Origin: Photobacterium gaetbulicola Gung47
GTDB lineage: Bacteria > Pseudomonadota > Gammaproteobacteria > Enterobacterales > Vibrionaceae
Assembly: GCA_000940995.1 (NCBI GenBank)
Contig: CP005973.1
Span: 806,001-870,000, forward strand
Direction: 5' to 3'
DNA: 64,000 nucleotides
The translations under genes were made by a program, and so were the position numbers. The number at the start of each line of letters is the position of its first letter. Within the stretch, counting starts at the first letter, position 1. Positions 52,425-61,925 of the stretch are shown here, piece after piece. The notes beneath the pieces were generated by a model. That model was not told where the DNA came from, made no database searches, and saw only the letters and a program-made list of their open reading frames with translations.

Positions 52425-55400
52425 TGGATATTGCTCGTTACACGCTGGCCAAGCGTACCAGTGTTTGGGTTCTTATTGGCCTGATACTGCTGGGTGGCTA
52501 TATCAGCTACCTGAAGCTAGGCCGCTTTGAAGACCCTGAATTTATTATTCGTCAAGCTGTCATCAATACTGCTTATTCTGGTGCGACGGCACAAGAAGTC
52601 GCCGACGAAGTGACAGATGTTATTGAAGGGGCGGTTCAGTCTTTGCAGGAGCTGAAGGAAGTGAAGTCAGTTTCCAAGCAGGGTATGTCTGAAGTGACGG
52701 TCGAAATAAAGCTTGAGTTCGCCAAAACCGGCGCTGAGTTACAGCAAGTTTGGGACAAATTACGTCGTAAGGTCGCTGATGCACAGCGGTTGTTACCACC
52801 TGGCGCAGGGCCTTCGATTGTTAATGACGACTTTGCTGATGTATACGCATTGTTTTTTGCGGTTACGGGAGATGGCTTTAGTGACAAGCAACTCCAAGAT
52901 TATGTGGATGGTTTACGTCGTGAAATGGTGCTGGTTCCGGGTGTAGCCAAAACAGCAACATTGGCGGAACGTCAGCAAACGATTTTCGTTGAGATCTCGA
53001 GAGAGCGGCTGGCATCCTTTGGCGTGTCGGCAGAGCAAGTGTTCCAAGTGTTGCAAAAGCAAAACTTAGTGACGGTTGCTGGCGCTATCGAGACACAAGA
53101 CATGCGTATTCCGGTCGTACCTGTTTCCAATATCCGCTCTTTTGATGATTTGCGTAACTTGCAGATTGGTGTTGGCCAGCACAATACCGTAATGCGCCTT
53201 GGTGATATTGCCAGCGTTACCCGTGGCTACCAAGAGCCGGCCAGCATGTTGATGCGTTACAACGGTCAACGGGCGGTGGGTTTTGGTATCTCAAACGTCA
53301 CCGGCGGCAACGTCGTTGATATGGGGGATGCCGTAAAGGCACGCTTGGCTGAACTTGAAGGCCAACGCCCCTTGGGGATGGAGCTCCACATCATCTCAAT
53401 GCAGTCTGATTCGGTAAGGGATTCAGTTGCAAACTTCATTGATAACTTAATTGCTGCGGTTGTGATTGTTTTCGTGGTTCTGTTGCTGTTTATGGGGGTG
53501 CGATCAGGCTTGATCATTGGCTTTGTGCTATTGCTCACTGTTGCCGGTACGCTGTGCATTATGTTTATCGAAGACATCGCAATGCAGCGCATCTCCCTGG
53601 GGGCGTTGATCATTGCTTTGGGTATGCTGGTGGACAATGCCATTGTGGTGACCGATGGTATCTTGGTTCGGTTGCAGCAAGAGCCTGAACAAGACAAAGA
53701 AACCATAGTGGCAGAAGTTGTGGATGCAACAAAATGGCCATTGCTGGGGGGAACCGCAGTGGGTATTTTTGCTTTCAGTGCCATCGGCCTTTCCCCTTCC
53801 GATATGGGCGAATATGCAGGCTCGCTGTTTTGGGTCATCCTTTATTCCATGTTTTTGAGCTGGGTGTTTGCTGTTACTGTCACCCCGATGCTTTGCTACG
53901 ACTTCTTGAAAGTCAAAGCCGTTAAGGGGCAGGCTAACGTTAGCCCGCTGATGGCTATGTACAAAGCGGTGCTGGTTTGGGTTTTGCAGCATCGTCTCGC
54001 GACAGTACTCATGCTTGTTGCTTTGTTGGCGATGGCGGTTTACAGCTTGCGATATGTTCCGCCCGGTTTTATGCCTGAATCACAACGGCCGCAGTTTGTC
54101 GTGGATGTGTATCTTCCTCAGGGCTCCGATATTCATCGTACTGAGAAGCTTGTTGCGAAAATCGAATCAGACGTGAAAGCCAAGGAAGGGGTGACGAATA
54201 TTACGAGTTTCATCGGCGGTGGCGGCCTTCGTTTTATGCTGACTTACGCCCCGGAAGCACGGAATAGCAGTTACGGGCAGTTGCTGATTGACATTGATGA
54301 CTATAAAAAGATTGCGCCCCTGTTGGTTGAGTTGCAGGATGAGCTGTCGGCTAAGTACCCGGATGCCTCGATTAAAGTGTGGAAGTTCATGCTGGGCCGA
54401 GGTGGTGGCAAAAAAATCGAAGCTGGTTTCAAAGGTCCAGACAGCCATGTATTGCGCCAACTTGCCGAGCAGGCCAAGGACATCATGTACGCGGATACTA
54501 ACCTTATCGCGATACAAGATGACTGGCGTCAACAGGTGCCTGTGTTGAGTCCGGTCTATTCGCCGGAAAAAGCCCAACGTTTTGGCTTGACCACCCAGGA
54601 GATTAATCAGGCTATTGCTCAAACGTTATCTGGGCGTAATGTAGGTGTCTATCGCGAAGGGGATAACCTCATTCCAATTGTGGTGCGCTCGCCGGAAAAT
54701 GAACGTGGCCATCAACGTGCAGTTGAAAACACCGAGGTGTTTAGTTCAGCGGCTGGTGGTTTTATTCCAGTCAGTCAGTTGGTTGACTCGGTAAATGTGG
54801 TATGGCAAGACGCCATCTTGCGCCGTATCAATCGTATGCCCACGATTTTGGTACAGGCTGATCCCGCTCCAGGTGTATTGACTGCGGATGCGTTCAATAG
54901 TGTTCGAGGCCAAATTGAAGCGATTGATTTACCGCCGGGTTACGAGCTGATTTGGTATGGCGAATATAAAGCATCGAAGGATGCCAATGAAGGGCTGGTT
55001 ATATCTGCACCTTATGGGTTTGCCGCAATGATTCTGTCGGTGATCTTTATGTTCAATGCTATCCGCCAGCCTTTGGTGATTTGGCTCACTGCGCCATTAG
55101 CCGTCATCGGAGTGACTGTGGGACTGATTGCTTTTCAAACGCCGTTTGAGTTTATGGCAATATTGGGTTTCCTCAGCCTGATTGGCATGATGGTAAAAAA
55201 CGCGATTGTATTGGTAGATCAGGCGGATATGGAAATCGCACATGGCAAAACGCCATACTTTGCGATCATAGACGCGGCCACCAGTCGAGCCAGACCGGTT
55301 TTGCTTGGCGCGCTGACTACAATCTTGGGGGTTGCGCCATTGCTGATCGACCCGTTCTTCAAGAGCATGGCGGTGACCATTATGTTTGGCCTGTTGTTTG

Positions 55401-55471
55401 CCACTGTCCTTACCTTAGTGGTTATTCCGCTATTTTATGCCTTGTTTTTTAGGGTGAAAATCGAGAGTTGA
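52424..55471 (+). CDS. RND efflux pump inner-membrane permease (HAE1-like)
   Basis: 1015 residues with the AcrB-type layout: TM1 (SVWVLIGLILLGGYISYLKLG), a large porter loop, the TM2-6 block (GALIIALGMLVDNAIVVTDG with the D in the transmembrane relay), a second TM7 and loop, and a final TM block (FLSLIGMMVKNAIVLVDQAD). It expels drugs, dyes or detergents using protons. It overlaps the fusion protein gene by 1 nt and both are probably repressed by the adjacent TetR. No outer-membrane channel gene is present here, so a TolC elsewhere is likely used. Confidence 0.95.
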   Translation: MDIARYTLAKRTSVWVLIGLILLGGYISYLKLGRFEDPEFIIRQAVINTAYSGATAQEVADEVTDVIEGAVQSLQELKEVKSVSKQGMSEVTVEIKLEFAKTGAELQQVWDKLRRKVADAQRLLPPGAGPSIVNDDFADVYALFFAVTGDGFSDKQLQDYVDGLRREMVLVPGVAKTATLAERQQTIFVEISRERLASFGVSAEQVFQVLQKQNLVTVAGAIETQDMRIPVVPVSNIRSFDDLRNLQIGVGQHNTVMRLGDIASVTRGYQEPASMLMRYNGQRAVGFGISNVTGGNVVDMGDAVKARLAELEGQRPLGMELHIISMQSDSVRDSVANFIDNLIAAVVIVFVVLLLFMGVRSGLIIGFVLLLTVAGTLCIMFIEDIAMQRISLGALIIALGMLVDNAIVVTDGILVRLQQEPEQDKETIVAEVVDATKWPLLGGTAVGIFAFSAIGLSPSDMGEYAGSLFWVILYSMFLSWVFAVTVTPMLCYDFLKVKAVKGQANVSPLMAMYKAVLVWVLQHRLATVLMLVALLAMAVYSLRYVPPGFMPESQRPQFVVDVYLPQGSDIHRTEKLVAKIESDVKAKEGVTNITSFIGGGGLRFMLTYAPEARNSSYGQLLIDIDDYKKIAPLLVELQDELSAKYPDASIKVWKFMLGRGGGKKIEAGFKGPDSHVLRQLAEQAKDIMYADTNLIAIQDDWRQQVPVLSPVYSPEKAQRFGLTTQEINQAIAQTLSGRNVGVYREGDNLIPIVVRSPENERGHQRAVENTEVFSSAAGGFIPVSQLVDSVNVVWQDAILRRINRMPTILVQADPAPGVLTADAFNSVRGQIEAIDLPPGYELIWYGEYKASKDANEGLVISAPYGFAAMILSVIFMFNAIRQPLVIWLTAPLAVIGVTVGLIAFQTPFEFMAILGFLSLIGMMVKNAIVLVDQADMEIAHGKTPYFAIIDAATSRARPVLLGALTTILGVAPLLIDPFFKSMAVTIMFGLLFATVLTLVVIPLFYALFFRVKIES

Positions 55472-55473
55472 TA

Positions 55474-55503
55474 AAAAGGCGAATCATGTGATTCGCCTTT
55501 TTT
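55474..55503 (+). terminator. Terminator of the RND operon
   Basis: AAAGGCGAATCA and TGATTCGCCTTT (55475-55500) form a long stem followed by T. Confidence 0.9.
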
Positions 55504-55651
55504 ACAGTGAAACATGGGTGATATCGACAGTTTGGTCATAATAATTCGTGGGATTTAGATTTTTTGCTCTATAGTGGTACCTGCTGTTGCAATTATTATC
55601 TAATATGTCAGTGGTTTATAACAGAGCTAACAGTTAAAGGAAGAGCTGATT

Positions 55652-56185
55652 ATGTATCCGTTTATGCGTCTAGCAAAAGTGATGTGGCAAGCCAAGCGCA
55701 ACTCTCCGGTTCACATTACCGACAAAAGTGAAATTTCATTCTCTTGCCGTCCATGGGATCTCGATATTTTTAATGAAATGAACAATGGGCGAGTTCTTAC
55801 CCTGTATGATTTGGGGCGAACTGAATTAGGGATTCGCTGCGGGTTGATGAAAGTCTTGGCGAAAAAACGGTGGGCGTTGGTGGTTGCAGGCAGCTCGGTG
55901 CGCTACAGAAAACGCATACATATGTTTCACAAGGTAAAAATGTACTCACAGTGTGTCGGTTGGGATGATAAATGGCTGTATGTCGAGCAGTCGATGTGGG
56001 TAGACGGCAAGCCGTGCTCGTCGGTGTTAGTTCGGGCTGGAGTGACGTCTAAGAAGGGGTTGATTTCACCGCACGAATTGCTGGAAGCGATGCACGAGCC
56101 GGTGAATACACCCATATTGCCACAATGGGTAACCGAGTGGATTGATTCTGAGCAGCACCGGCCGTGGCCACCTATTGGTCAGTAA
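55652..56185 (+). CDS. Acyl-CoA thioesterase family protein (4HBT/THEM6-like)
   Basis: 177 residues: a hot-dog fold thioesterase of the 4HBT_2 type, with ISFSCRPWDLDIFNEMNNGRVLTLYDLGRTELGIR carrying the aspartate/asparagine region in the usual place, followed by a curved sheet (VAGSSVRYRKRIHMFHKVKMY). An AAGGAAGAG site precedes the ATG. The substrate is unknown. Confidence 0.85.
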   Translation: MYPFMRLAKVMWQAKRNSPVHITDKSEISFSCRPWDLDIFNEMNNGRVLTLYDLGRTELGIRCGLMKVLAKKRWALVVAGSSVRYRKRIHMFHKVKMYSQCVGWDDKWLYVEQSMWVDGKPCSSVLVRAGVTSKKGLISPHELLEAMHEPVNTPILPQWVTEWIDSEQHRPWPPIGQ

Positions 56186-56217
56186 TCGGATTTTAGTCGT
56201 AGAGAGATAAACAGCGA

Positions 56218-56235
56218 AGAGCCCAGTAGGGCTCT
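56218..56235. terminator. Hairpin between thioesterase and Cof-type genes
   Basis: AGAGCCC-AGTA-GGGCTCT, between convergent genes. The U-tract is poor. Confidence 0.5.
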
Positions 56236-56253
56236 CCGGCAACTAAATCAAGC

Positions 56254-57054
56254 TTAATCGAGTAACTCACGTTTGATGACGGTCATTACACCCGCATCGC
56301 GATGGCTTGGTGCTGAAAAGCGCGCGACTTGTTTCACTTTAGTGTGGGCATTGTCCATGGCATAAGAGTGGTAGCTCGCTTTGAGCATTTCTAAATCATT
56401 GAGGTAGTCACCAAAGCTCATGGTCTGCTCATAACTAAAGCCAAGCGTGCTCTGCAAGTGTTCAATCGCCGCTCCCTTGGAGGCATTGGCATTCATTACA
56501 TCGAGCCAGATCCTGGCACTCACGACGACTTGATGGCTCTGGCCAAATTCGCGGTCAAAACTTGGAAATACATGCTCTTCGGTGCCGTCGAAATGACAAA
56601 TGGCGACTTTAATGAAGTCATCGTCGACAGCCAAGAGGTCGTTGACATACTGACAGCGCTGGTAGTACTTGGCAAATTCGTTGAGCGCTATTGGGTCTTG
56701 AGTTTCAATGTAGGCTGACTGAGTTCCGCACAAGACAATATGTGTACCATCAATTGCTCTCGCCTGCTTGATAATCGCCGCAATAGAAGGCTTGTCAATC
56801 TCACAGCGGTATAGCTCTTTACCCTGATGCATCACCATGGTGCCATTTTCGGCAATAAACATCATATCATCGCTAACTGGCGCGAACGTCTCCATCAAGC
56901 TGTAATACTGACGACCCGATGCTGCTGCAAAGATAATATCTCGTTGCTCTAACTGCTGGTAAACCGAATAGAAATCTTCGGGTAGTTGGCTATTCTCATC
57001 GAGTAGTGTCCCGTCCATATCGACGGCAATAAATTTGATGTCTTTAGTTGGCAT
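56254..57054 (-). CDS. Cof-type HAD-IIB sugar phosphatase
   Basis: 266 residues. Motif I is IKFIAVDMDGTLLDENSQLP, motif II FAAASGRQYYSLME, and the C-terminal acid motif MSFGDYLNDLEMLKASYHSYAMDNAH. This fits the Cof/YidA/YbiV family of broad-range phosphatases for sugar phosphates and nucleotides. Monocistronic. Confidence 0.93.
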   Translation of the reverse strand: MPTKDIKFIAVDMDGTLLDENSQLPEDFYSVYQQLEQRDIIFAAASGRQYYSLMETFAPVSDDMMFIAENGTMVMHQGKELYRCEIDKPSIAAIIKQARAIDGTHIVLCGTQSAYIETQDPIALNEFAKYYQRCQYVNDLLAVDDDFIKVAICHFDGTEEHVFPSFDREFGQSHQVVVSARIWLDVMNANASKGAAIEHLQSTLGFSYEQTMSFGDYLNDLEMLKASYHSYAMDNAHTKVKQVARFSAPSHRDAGVMTVIKRELLD

Positions 57055-57387
57055 AGTGGGTGTATTGTTGGCAATCGAGATAAATTAAGTATGACAAACT
57101 ACATGAGTCATTTATCTCTGCAAGTATTTTCTTCTTAATCCCAAGATATTGATCCTGTCTGTTGCTGTAAGGGGTTATCCACGACATATATGCATGGCCG
57201 CTCAAGATGTTCACCTAGACGTTTATTTATAGAGTAGGATGATTGAAGCTTTGGTGTTGAATTTACTCTACTAGACATGAGTGTTTAGTATACTTGGCAG
57301 GTCTAATCCCATTCTAGATACAAAGGTGGATGGAGAGTTCTTTCTGACCGGGTATAATATTATTTCTATGAAGATCGTTGGTTGACT
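57055..57387. other. Divergent promoter region of the Cof-type and LysR genes
   Basis: 333 bp with AT-rich promoter-like segments. No clear operator, RNA or small gene was seen. Confidence 0.45.
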
Positions 57388-58296
57388 ATGAAACAATTGG
57401 ATCTTAATTTACTACGCGTTTTTCTTGTTCTACTAAAAACCCAAAATACCCGTATGGCAGGGGATGCGCTGTCATTGAGCCAACCGGCGGTGAGCAAAGC
57501 ATTGCGCCGTTTAAGAAACTACTTTGATGATGAGCTCTTTACCCGCGTACATACCGGACTGAAACCGACGCCGCGTGCACTAGAGTTAGGCGAGCAGCTG
57601 CCGATGATTATGGAAAGCTTAGACGCCGTTATTTTAGATACGCCTAATTTTGAGCCCCTAGAGTACAAGGGCAAGATAACCATTGCCATCAATGGATTCA
57701 TCTCAAATTGGCTGGGTGCTCGGTTATGTCTTGCTCTTGTTCAGGATGCACCGAACGCACAAGTTAATATTGTAAATTGGGGCTCTCAAACACTTCAAAA
57801 ATTGCTTAATGGTGAAATACAGGCAGCGATCAACTATTCACCGGTTGTTACTAACAAGCAGTTTACCCATCAGGTTATTGGTGACGATGACTTTGTTGGT
57901 CTGGTCAGAATAGGGCATCCAATGGCAGGAAAGGTCTTGTCACAAGAAGAAGTAAAAAAGGGGCAGTATGCCAGTTTGGTTGTGCCTGGCTGGAATGATA
58001 CTCAGCCATTTATTGAAAAGCATTTGTCGGCAGGCGAACTTAAGATACAAGCGAGGAGCTCGTATCTTCATACACTGCTCGATGTAATCAAGCAAAGTGA
58101 ACTAATCCTGCCTTGCTCGAAGCAGTTAGCCCATTACCTGCATGGTGAATTTGATTATCTTTCTTTCCCCGAGCAAACCCCGGAAGAGATAAAGAAAATC
58201 GTCTTGGTGGAGTCGCATAACATGCGAATGCATCCTATGCATCAGTGGATAAAAAATAAAATCCTAACGGCCTCGCAAGCGAACATCGGCGATTAA
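57388..58296 (+). CDS. LysR family transcription regulator
   Basis: 302 residues from the ATG at 57388 (MKQLDLNLLRVFLVLLKTQN; the frame is open from a TTG six bases earlier). The HTH is typical (RMAGDALSLSQPAVSKALRRLRNYFDDELF) and a substrate-binding C-terminal domain follows. It lies downstream of the glycine-cleavage locus but is convergent with it, and the target genes are unknown. Confidence 0.92.
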   Translation: MKQLDLNLLRVFLVLLKTQNTRMAGDALSLSQPAVSKALRRLRNYFDDELFTRVHTGLKPTPRALELGEQLPMIMESLDAVILDTPNFEPLEYKGKITIAINGFISNWLGARLCLALVQDAPNAQVNIVNWGSQTLQKLLNGEIQAAINYSPVVTNKQFTHQVIGDDDFVGLVRIGHPMAGKVLSQEEVKKGQYASLVVPGWNDTQPFIEKHLSAGELKIQARSSYLHTLLDVIKQSELILPCSKQLAHYLHGEFDYLSFPEQTPEEIKKIVLVESHNMRMHPMHQWIKNKILTASQANIGD

Positions 58297-58303
58297 AAAG
58301 AGG

Positions 58304-58320
58304 CCTCTTAAGTTAAGAGG
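58304..58320 (+). terminator. Hairpin after the LysR gene
   Basis: CCTCTTAA-G-TTAAGAGG, an almost perfect palindrome 8 nt past the stop. U-tract weak. Confidence 0.5.
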
Positions 58321-58381
58321 GCTATGGGAGCGGAAGTTGTTATGAGCGTTATTGAAGAAGGTATATGCTCATAATTGCGAC

Positions 58382-58408
58382 AAAAAAGGCGAACCAAACG
58401 GTTCGCCT
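58382..58408 (-). terminator. Terminator of the gcvP transcript
   Basis: AAAAAAGGCGAACC-AAAC-GGTTCGCC, giving U6 on the minus strand, 41 nt past the gcvP stop. Confidence 0.92.
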
Positions 58409-58448
58409 CATCTCTAATGGGTTTTGACAACCTTAGTCTTCAACAACC

Positions 58449-61328
58449 TCAGTCTTCAATGTAGTTCTCAATGCCTGGGCAAGAACATACGAGGTTTCGG
58501 TCACCGAACACGTTATCAACGCGGTTTACTGTCGGCCAGTATTTCGCGTCTTTAGTCTGGGCCGATGGGAAGCAGGCTAGTTCGCGGTTGTAGCTGCGGT
58601 TCCACTCAGTGTCCATGATATCGGCTTGAGTGTGCGGTGCGTTCACCAGTGGGTTGTCTTTCAGATCCCACTCGCCATCTTGGACACGGGCGATTTCATG
58701 ACGGATAGCAATCATGGCGTCACAGAAGCGGTCTAGCTCGGCAATGTCTTCCGATTCCGTAGGCTCAATCATCAGCGTGCCCGCAACTGGGAACGACATG
58801 GTTGGCGCGTGGAAACCGTAGTCCATTAGACGCTTGGCAACATCTTCTTCCGAGATACCAGACGCTTCTTTGATTGGGCGGATGTCGATAATACATTCGT
58901 GTGCAATACGACCATGAGTACCACGGTATAGAACCGGATAGTGTGGACGTAGACGCTCCATTACGTAGTTCGCATTCAGGATAGCCAGTTTAGTCGCTTC
59001 AGTTAGACCCGCTTCACCCATCATCGCGATATAGGCGTAAGAGATTGGCAGAATAGACGCAGAACCCAGATCCGCAGCAGAAACTGCGTATTGTGGCTGT
59101 TCCGCTTCAGTGTTCTCAACATGGCCCGGTAGGAACGGAGCAAGGTGAGATTTCACACCAATAGGACCCATGCCCGGACCGCCGCCACCGTGTGGAATAC
59201 AGAAGGTCTTGTGCAGGTTGAGGTGAGAAACGTCAGAGCCGATGAAGCCAGGGCTGGTTAGGCCAACCTGGGCGTTCATGTTCGCGCCGTCAAGGTAAAC
59301 CTGACCGCCAGCTTCATGGACTAGCTCACACACTTCCTGTACCGCTTCTTCATATACACCGTGCGTAGACGGGTAGGTGATCATGATGCAAGACAGGTTG
59401 TCACGGTGTTTTTCGATCTTCGCTTTAAGATCTTCAACATCGATGTTGCCCTGATCATCACAGCCGACTACCACAACTTTCATCGAAACCATCGCCGCAG
59501 ATGCCGGGTTGGTACCGTGGGCAGAGCTTGGGATCAAACACACATTACGGTGTGCATCGCCGTTGGCCTCATGGTAGCGCTGGATAGCGATGAGGCCGGC
59601 GTATTCACCCTGCGCGCCTGAGTTTGGCTGTAGCGAGAAAGCATCGTAGCCGGTGATTTCACACAGCATTTTGGACAGGTTGTCGGCTAGCTCGGCGTAA
59701 CCTTTGGCTTGCTCTGCTGGCGCGAATGGGTGCAGGGCACCAAACTCAGGCCAGGTTACCGGGATCATCTCTGCGGCAGCATTTAGTTTCATGGTGCAGC
59801 TGCCCAGCGGGATCATACCGTGAGTCAGTGAGTAGTCTTTATTTTCCAGCTTCTTCATGTAACGCATCATCAGCGTTTCACTGTGGTACTGGTTAAACAC
59901 CGGGTGAGTTAGGTATTGGCTGGTACGTCGGCAGCTCTCAGGAATCGCGGCAAACTCGTCGCTGGCGATATCTGCCGTGAACATCGACGCTTTCAGGCTT
60001 TCGCCGCTAAATAGCGCCAAAAGCTCTTCGATATCGGCAACCTTAGTTGTTTCGTCGATGCTGATACCTAGCTGGGCATCATATTTGCGCAGGTTGATGC
60101 CGGCATCCAGTGCCTTGTTGTAGAACTCAGTCGTTTTCTTGCCAGTGTTCAGCGTCAGGGTATCGAAGAAGCTGTCATTGGCCAGCTCAATACCAGAATT
60201 GCGCAGGCCGGCAGCAAGAATCGCGGTAAGGTGATGTACGCGACGGCCGATCTTGCGTAGACCTTCGGGGCCATGGTAAAGCGCGTAGAACGCTGCCATG
60301 TTGGCGAGCAGTGCCTGAGCGGTACAAATGTTCGACGTCGCTTTCTCACGGCGGATGTGCTGCTCACGGGTTTGCATTGCCATACGCAGCGCCTGGTTGT
60401 CACGGGCATCTTTAGAGACACCAATAACACGGCCCGGCATAGTGCGCTTGTGCTTGTCTTTGGTTGCCATGAAACCAGCGTGCGGGCCACCAAAGCCCAT
60501 CGGAACACCGAAGCGCTGTGCTGAACCAATCACGACATCAGCGCCCATTTCACCCGGAGCTTTAAGCAGGGTGAGCGCCAGTAGGTCTGAAGCAACGGCT
60601 ACCAAGGTCTTCTTGGCGTGGGCCGCATCAATAATAGCGGTCAGATCTTGTACGTTACCGGTTGTCCCTGGGTATTGCACCAAAGCACCGAATACATCGT
60701 GCTGGTCAAGATCTTGGATATCACCGCGGATAATTTCAATACCGATGTAACCGGCACGAGTGAGGACAACATCCACGGTTTGTGGGTGCAAGTCGTTAGA
60801 GACAAAGAACGCCTTGCTTTTGTTCTTGCTGGCACGCTGACACAGGGTCATTGCCTCTGCAGCAGCTGTTGCTTCGTCGAGTAGGGAAGCGTTAGCCAGC
60901 TCCATACCGGTCAGATCCATGATCATCTGCTGGTAGTTAAGCAGAGACTCTAAGCGGCCTTGAGAAATTTCAGGCTGGTATGGGGTGTAAGCAGTATACC
61001 AACCTGGATTTTCCAGTACGTTGCGAAGAATAACGTTAGGTGTGTAGGTGTTGTAGTAACCCTGACCGATAAAGCTGCGGTTGATAATGTTTTTGCTGGC
61101 GATTGCCTTGAGAGAGGCCAGCATGTCCGCTTCGCTTTGAGGCAGGTCGAGCTGCATTGGCTCTGGGAGACGTATTGCTGCCGGAACCGTTTCATCGATT
61201 AGCTGATCGACGCTTGATACGCCGATGGTTTCCAGCATGATTTTTTGTTGTGCCGAATCCGGGCCATTGTGACGACCTGCAAATTCCTTATCGTCACTTA
61301 GTGCATTTAGAAGAGTCATGTCGGTCAT
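58449..61328 (-). CDS. gcvP: Glycine dehydrogenase (decarboxylating), P protein
   Basis: 959 residues, the full length of the proteobacterial P protein with both halves fused. The PLP lysine is K707 in LNLHKTFCIPHGGGGPGMGP. It decarboxylates glycine and passes the aminomethyl group to lipoylated H protein, feeding one-carbon units to folate. Last gene of the glyA-gcvH-gcvP run, with 127 bp before it that contain a CGGGC-GCAGAG-GCCCG hairpin. Confidence 0.97.
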   Translation of the reverse strand: MTDMTLLNALSDDKEFAGRHNGPDSAQQKIMLETIGVSSVDQLIDETVPAAIRLPEPMQLDLPQSEADMLASLKAIASKNIINRSFIGQGYYNTYTPNVILRNVLENPGWYTAYTPYQPEISQGRLESLLNYQQMIMDLTGMELANASLLDEATAAAEAMTLCQRASKNKSKAFFVSNDLHPQTVDVVLTRAGYIGIEIIRGDIQDLDQHDVFGALVQYPGTTGNVQDLTAIIDAAHAKKTLVAVASDLLALTLLKAPGEMGADVVIGSAQRFGVPMGFGGPHAGFMATKDKHKRTMPGRVIGVSKDARDNQALRMAMQTREQHIRREKATSNICTAQALLANMAAFYALYHGPEGLRKIGRRVHHLTAILAAGLRNSGIELANDSFFDTLTLNTGKKTTEFYNKALDAGINLRKYDAQLGISIDETTKVADIEELLALFSGESLKASMFTADIASDEFAAIPESCRRTSQYLTHPVFNQYHSETLMMRYMKKLENKDYSLTHGMIPLGSCTMKLNAAAEMIPVTWPEFGALHPFAPAEQAKGYAELADNLSKMLCEITGYDAFSLQPNSGAQGEYAGLIAIQRYHEANGDAHRNVCLIPSSAHGTNPASAAMVSMKVVVVGCDDQGNIDVEDLKAKIEKHRDNLSCIMITYPSTHGVYEEAVQEVCELVHEAGGQVYLDGANMNAQVGLTSPGFIGSDVSHLNLHKTFCIPHGGGGPGMGPIGVKSHLAPFLPGHVENTEAEQPQYAVSAADLGSASILPISYAYIAMMGEAGLTEATKLAILNANYVMERLRPHYPVLYRGTHGRIAHECIIDIRPIKEASGISEEDVAKRLMDYGFHAPTMSFPVAGTLMIEPTESEDIAELDRFCDAMIAIRHEIARVQDGEWDLKDNPLVNAPHTQADIMDTEWNRSYNRELACFPSAQTKDAKYWPTVNRVDNVFGDRNLVCSCPGIENYIED

Positions 61329-61455
61329 GGTTCTTTCCTGAACAGTTACTACCTATTGCATTGAGCATACTGCAATAGCTTATGGTCATCGAGTCGCTGT
61401 GCGATTACTTGTCGAAGATGGCTCTCGGGCGCAGAGGCCCGAAAGCCCGGCTCAA

Positions 61456-61836
61456 TTAGTCTTCGTCGATGGATGCTAGGTATTTTTCACCGTCGATCAG
61501 GTTAGAGAGTTCCTCTACGTCCTGAACTTTGATTTTAGCAATCCAGCCACCTTCATACGGTTCTTCGTTGACTAGCTCTGGGCTGTCTTCTAGCTCTTCG
61601 TTGATTTCAACGATTTCGCCGGTCACAGGTGCATAGATATCAGATGCGGCCTTGACTGACTCGACAAGAGAGAAAGACTCACCAGCTTCGGTTGAATCGC
61701 CAACTTCTGGAAGGTCAACAAATACAACATCACCAAGTAGGCCCTGAGCATGGTTTGAGATACCCATAGTGATAGTACCGTCACCATTGTCTCGTACCCA
61801 CTCGTGGCTTTCGGCGAACTTCAGTGTATTTTCCAT
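61456..61836 (-). CDS. gcvH: Glycine cleavage H protein
   Basis: 126 residues. The lipoyl-lysine is K62 in SLVESVKAASDIYAPVTGE. It carries the aminomethyl group between P and T proteins. Located between glyA and gcvP on the same strand, so probably one operon. Confidence 0.97.
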   Translation of the reverse strand: MENTLKFAESHEWVRDNGDGTITMGISNHAQGLLGDVVFVDLPEVGDSTEAGESFSLVESVKAASDIYAPVTGEIVEINEELEDSPELVNEEPYEGGWIAKIKVQDVEELSNLIDGEKYLASIDED

Positions 61837-61925
61837 TTAAAACTCCTTGCGCAATCTTTCCGCAGATTTTATTAGTTGTTACCGTGACCGGGCTTATCCG
61901 GCCACTCTGTCATAAAAAGGGTTAC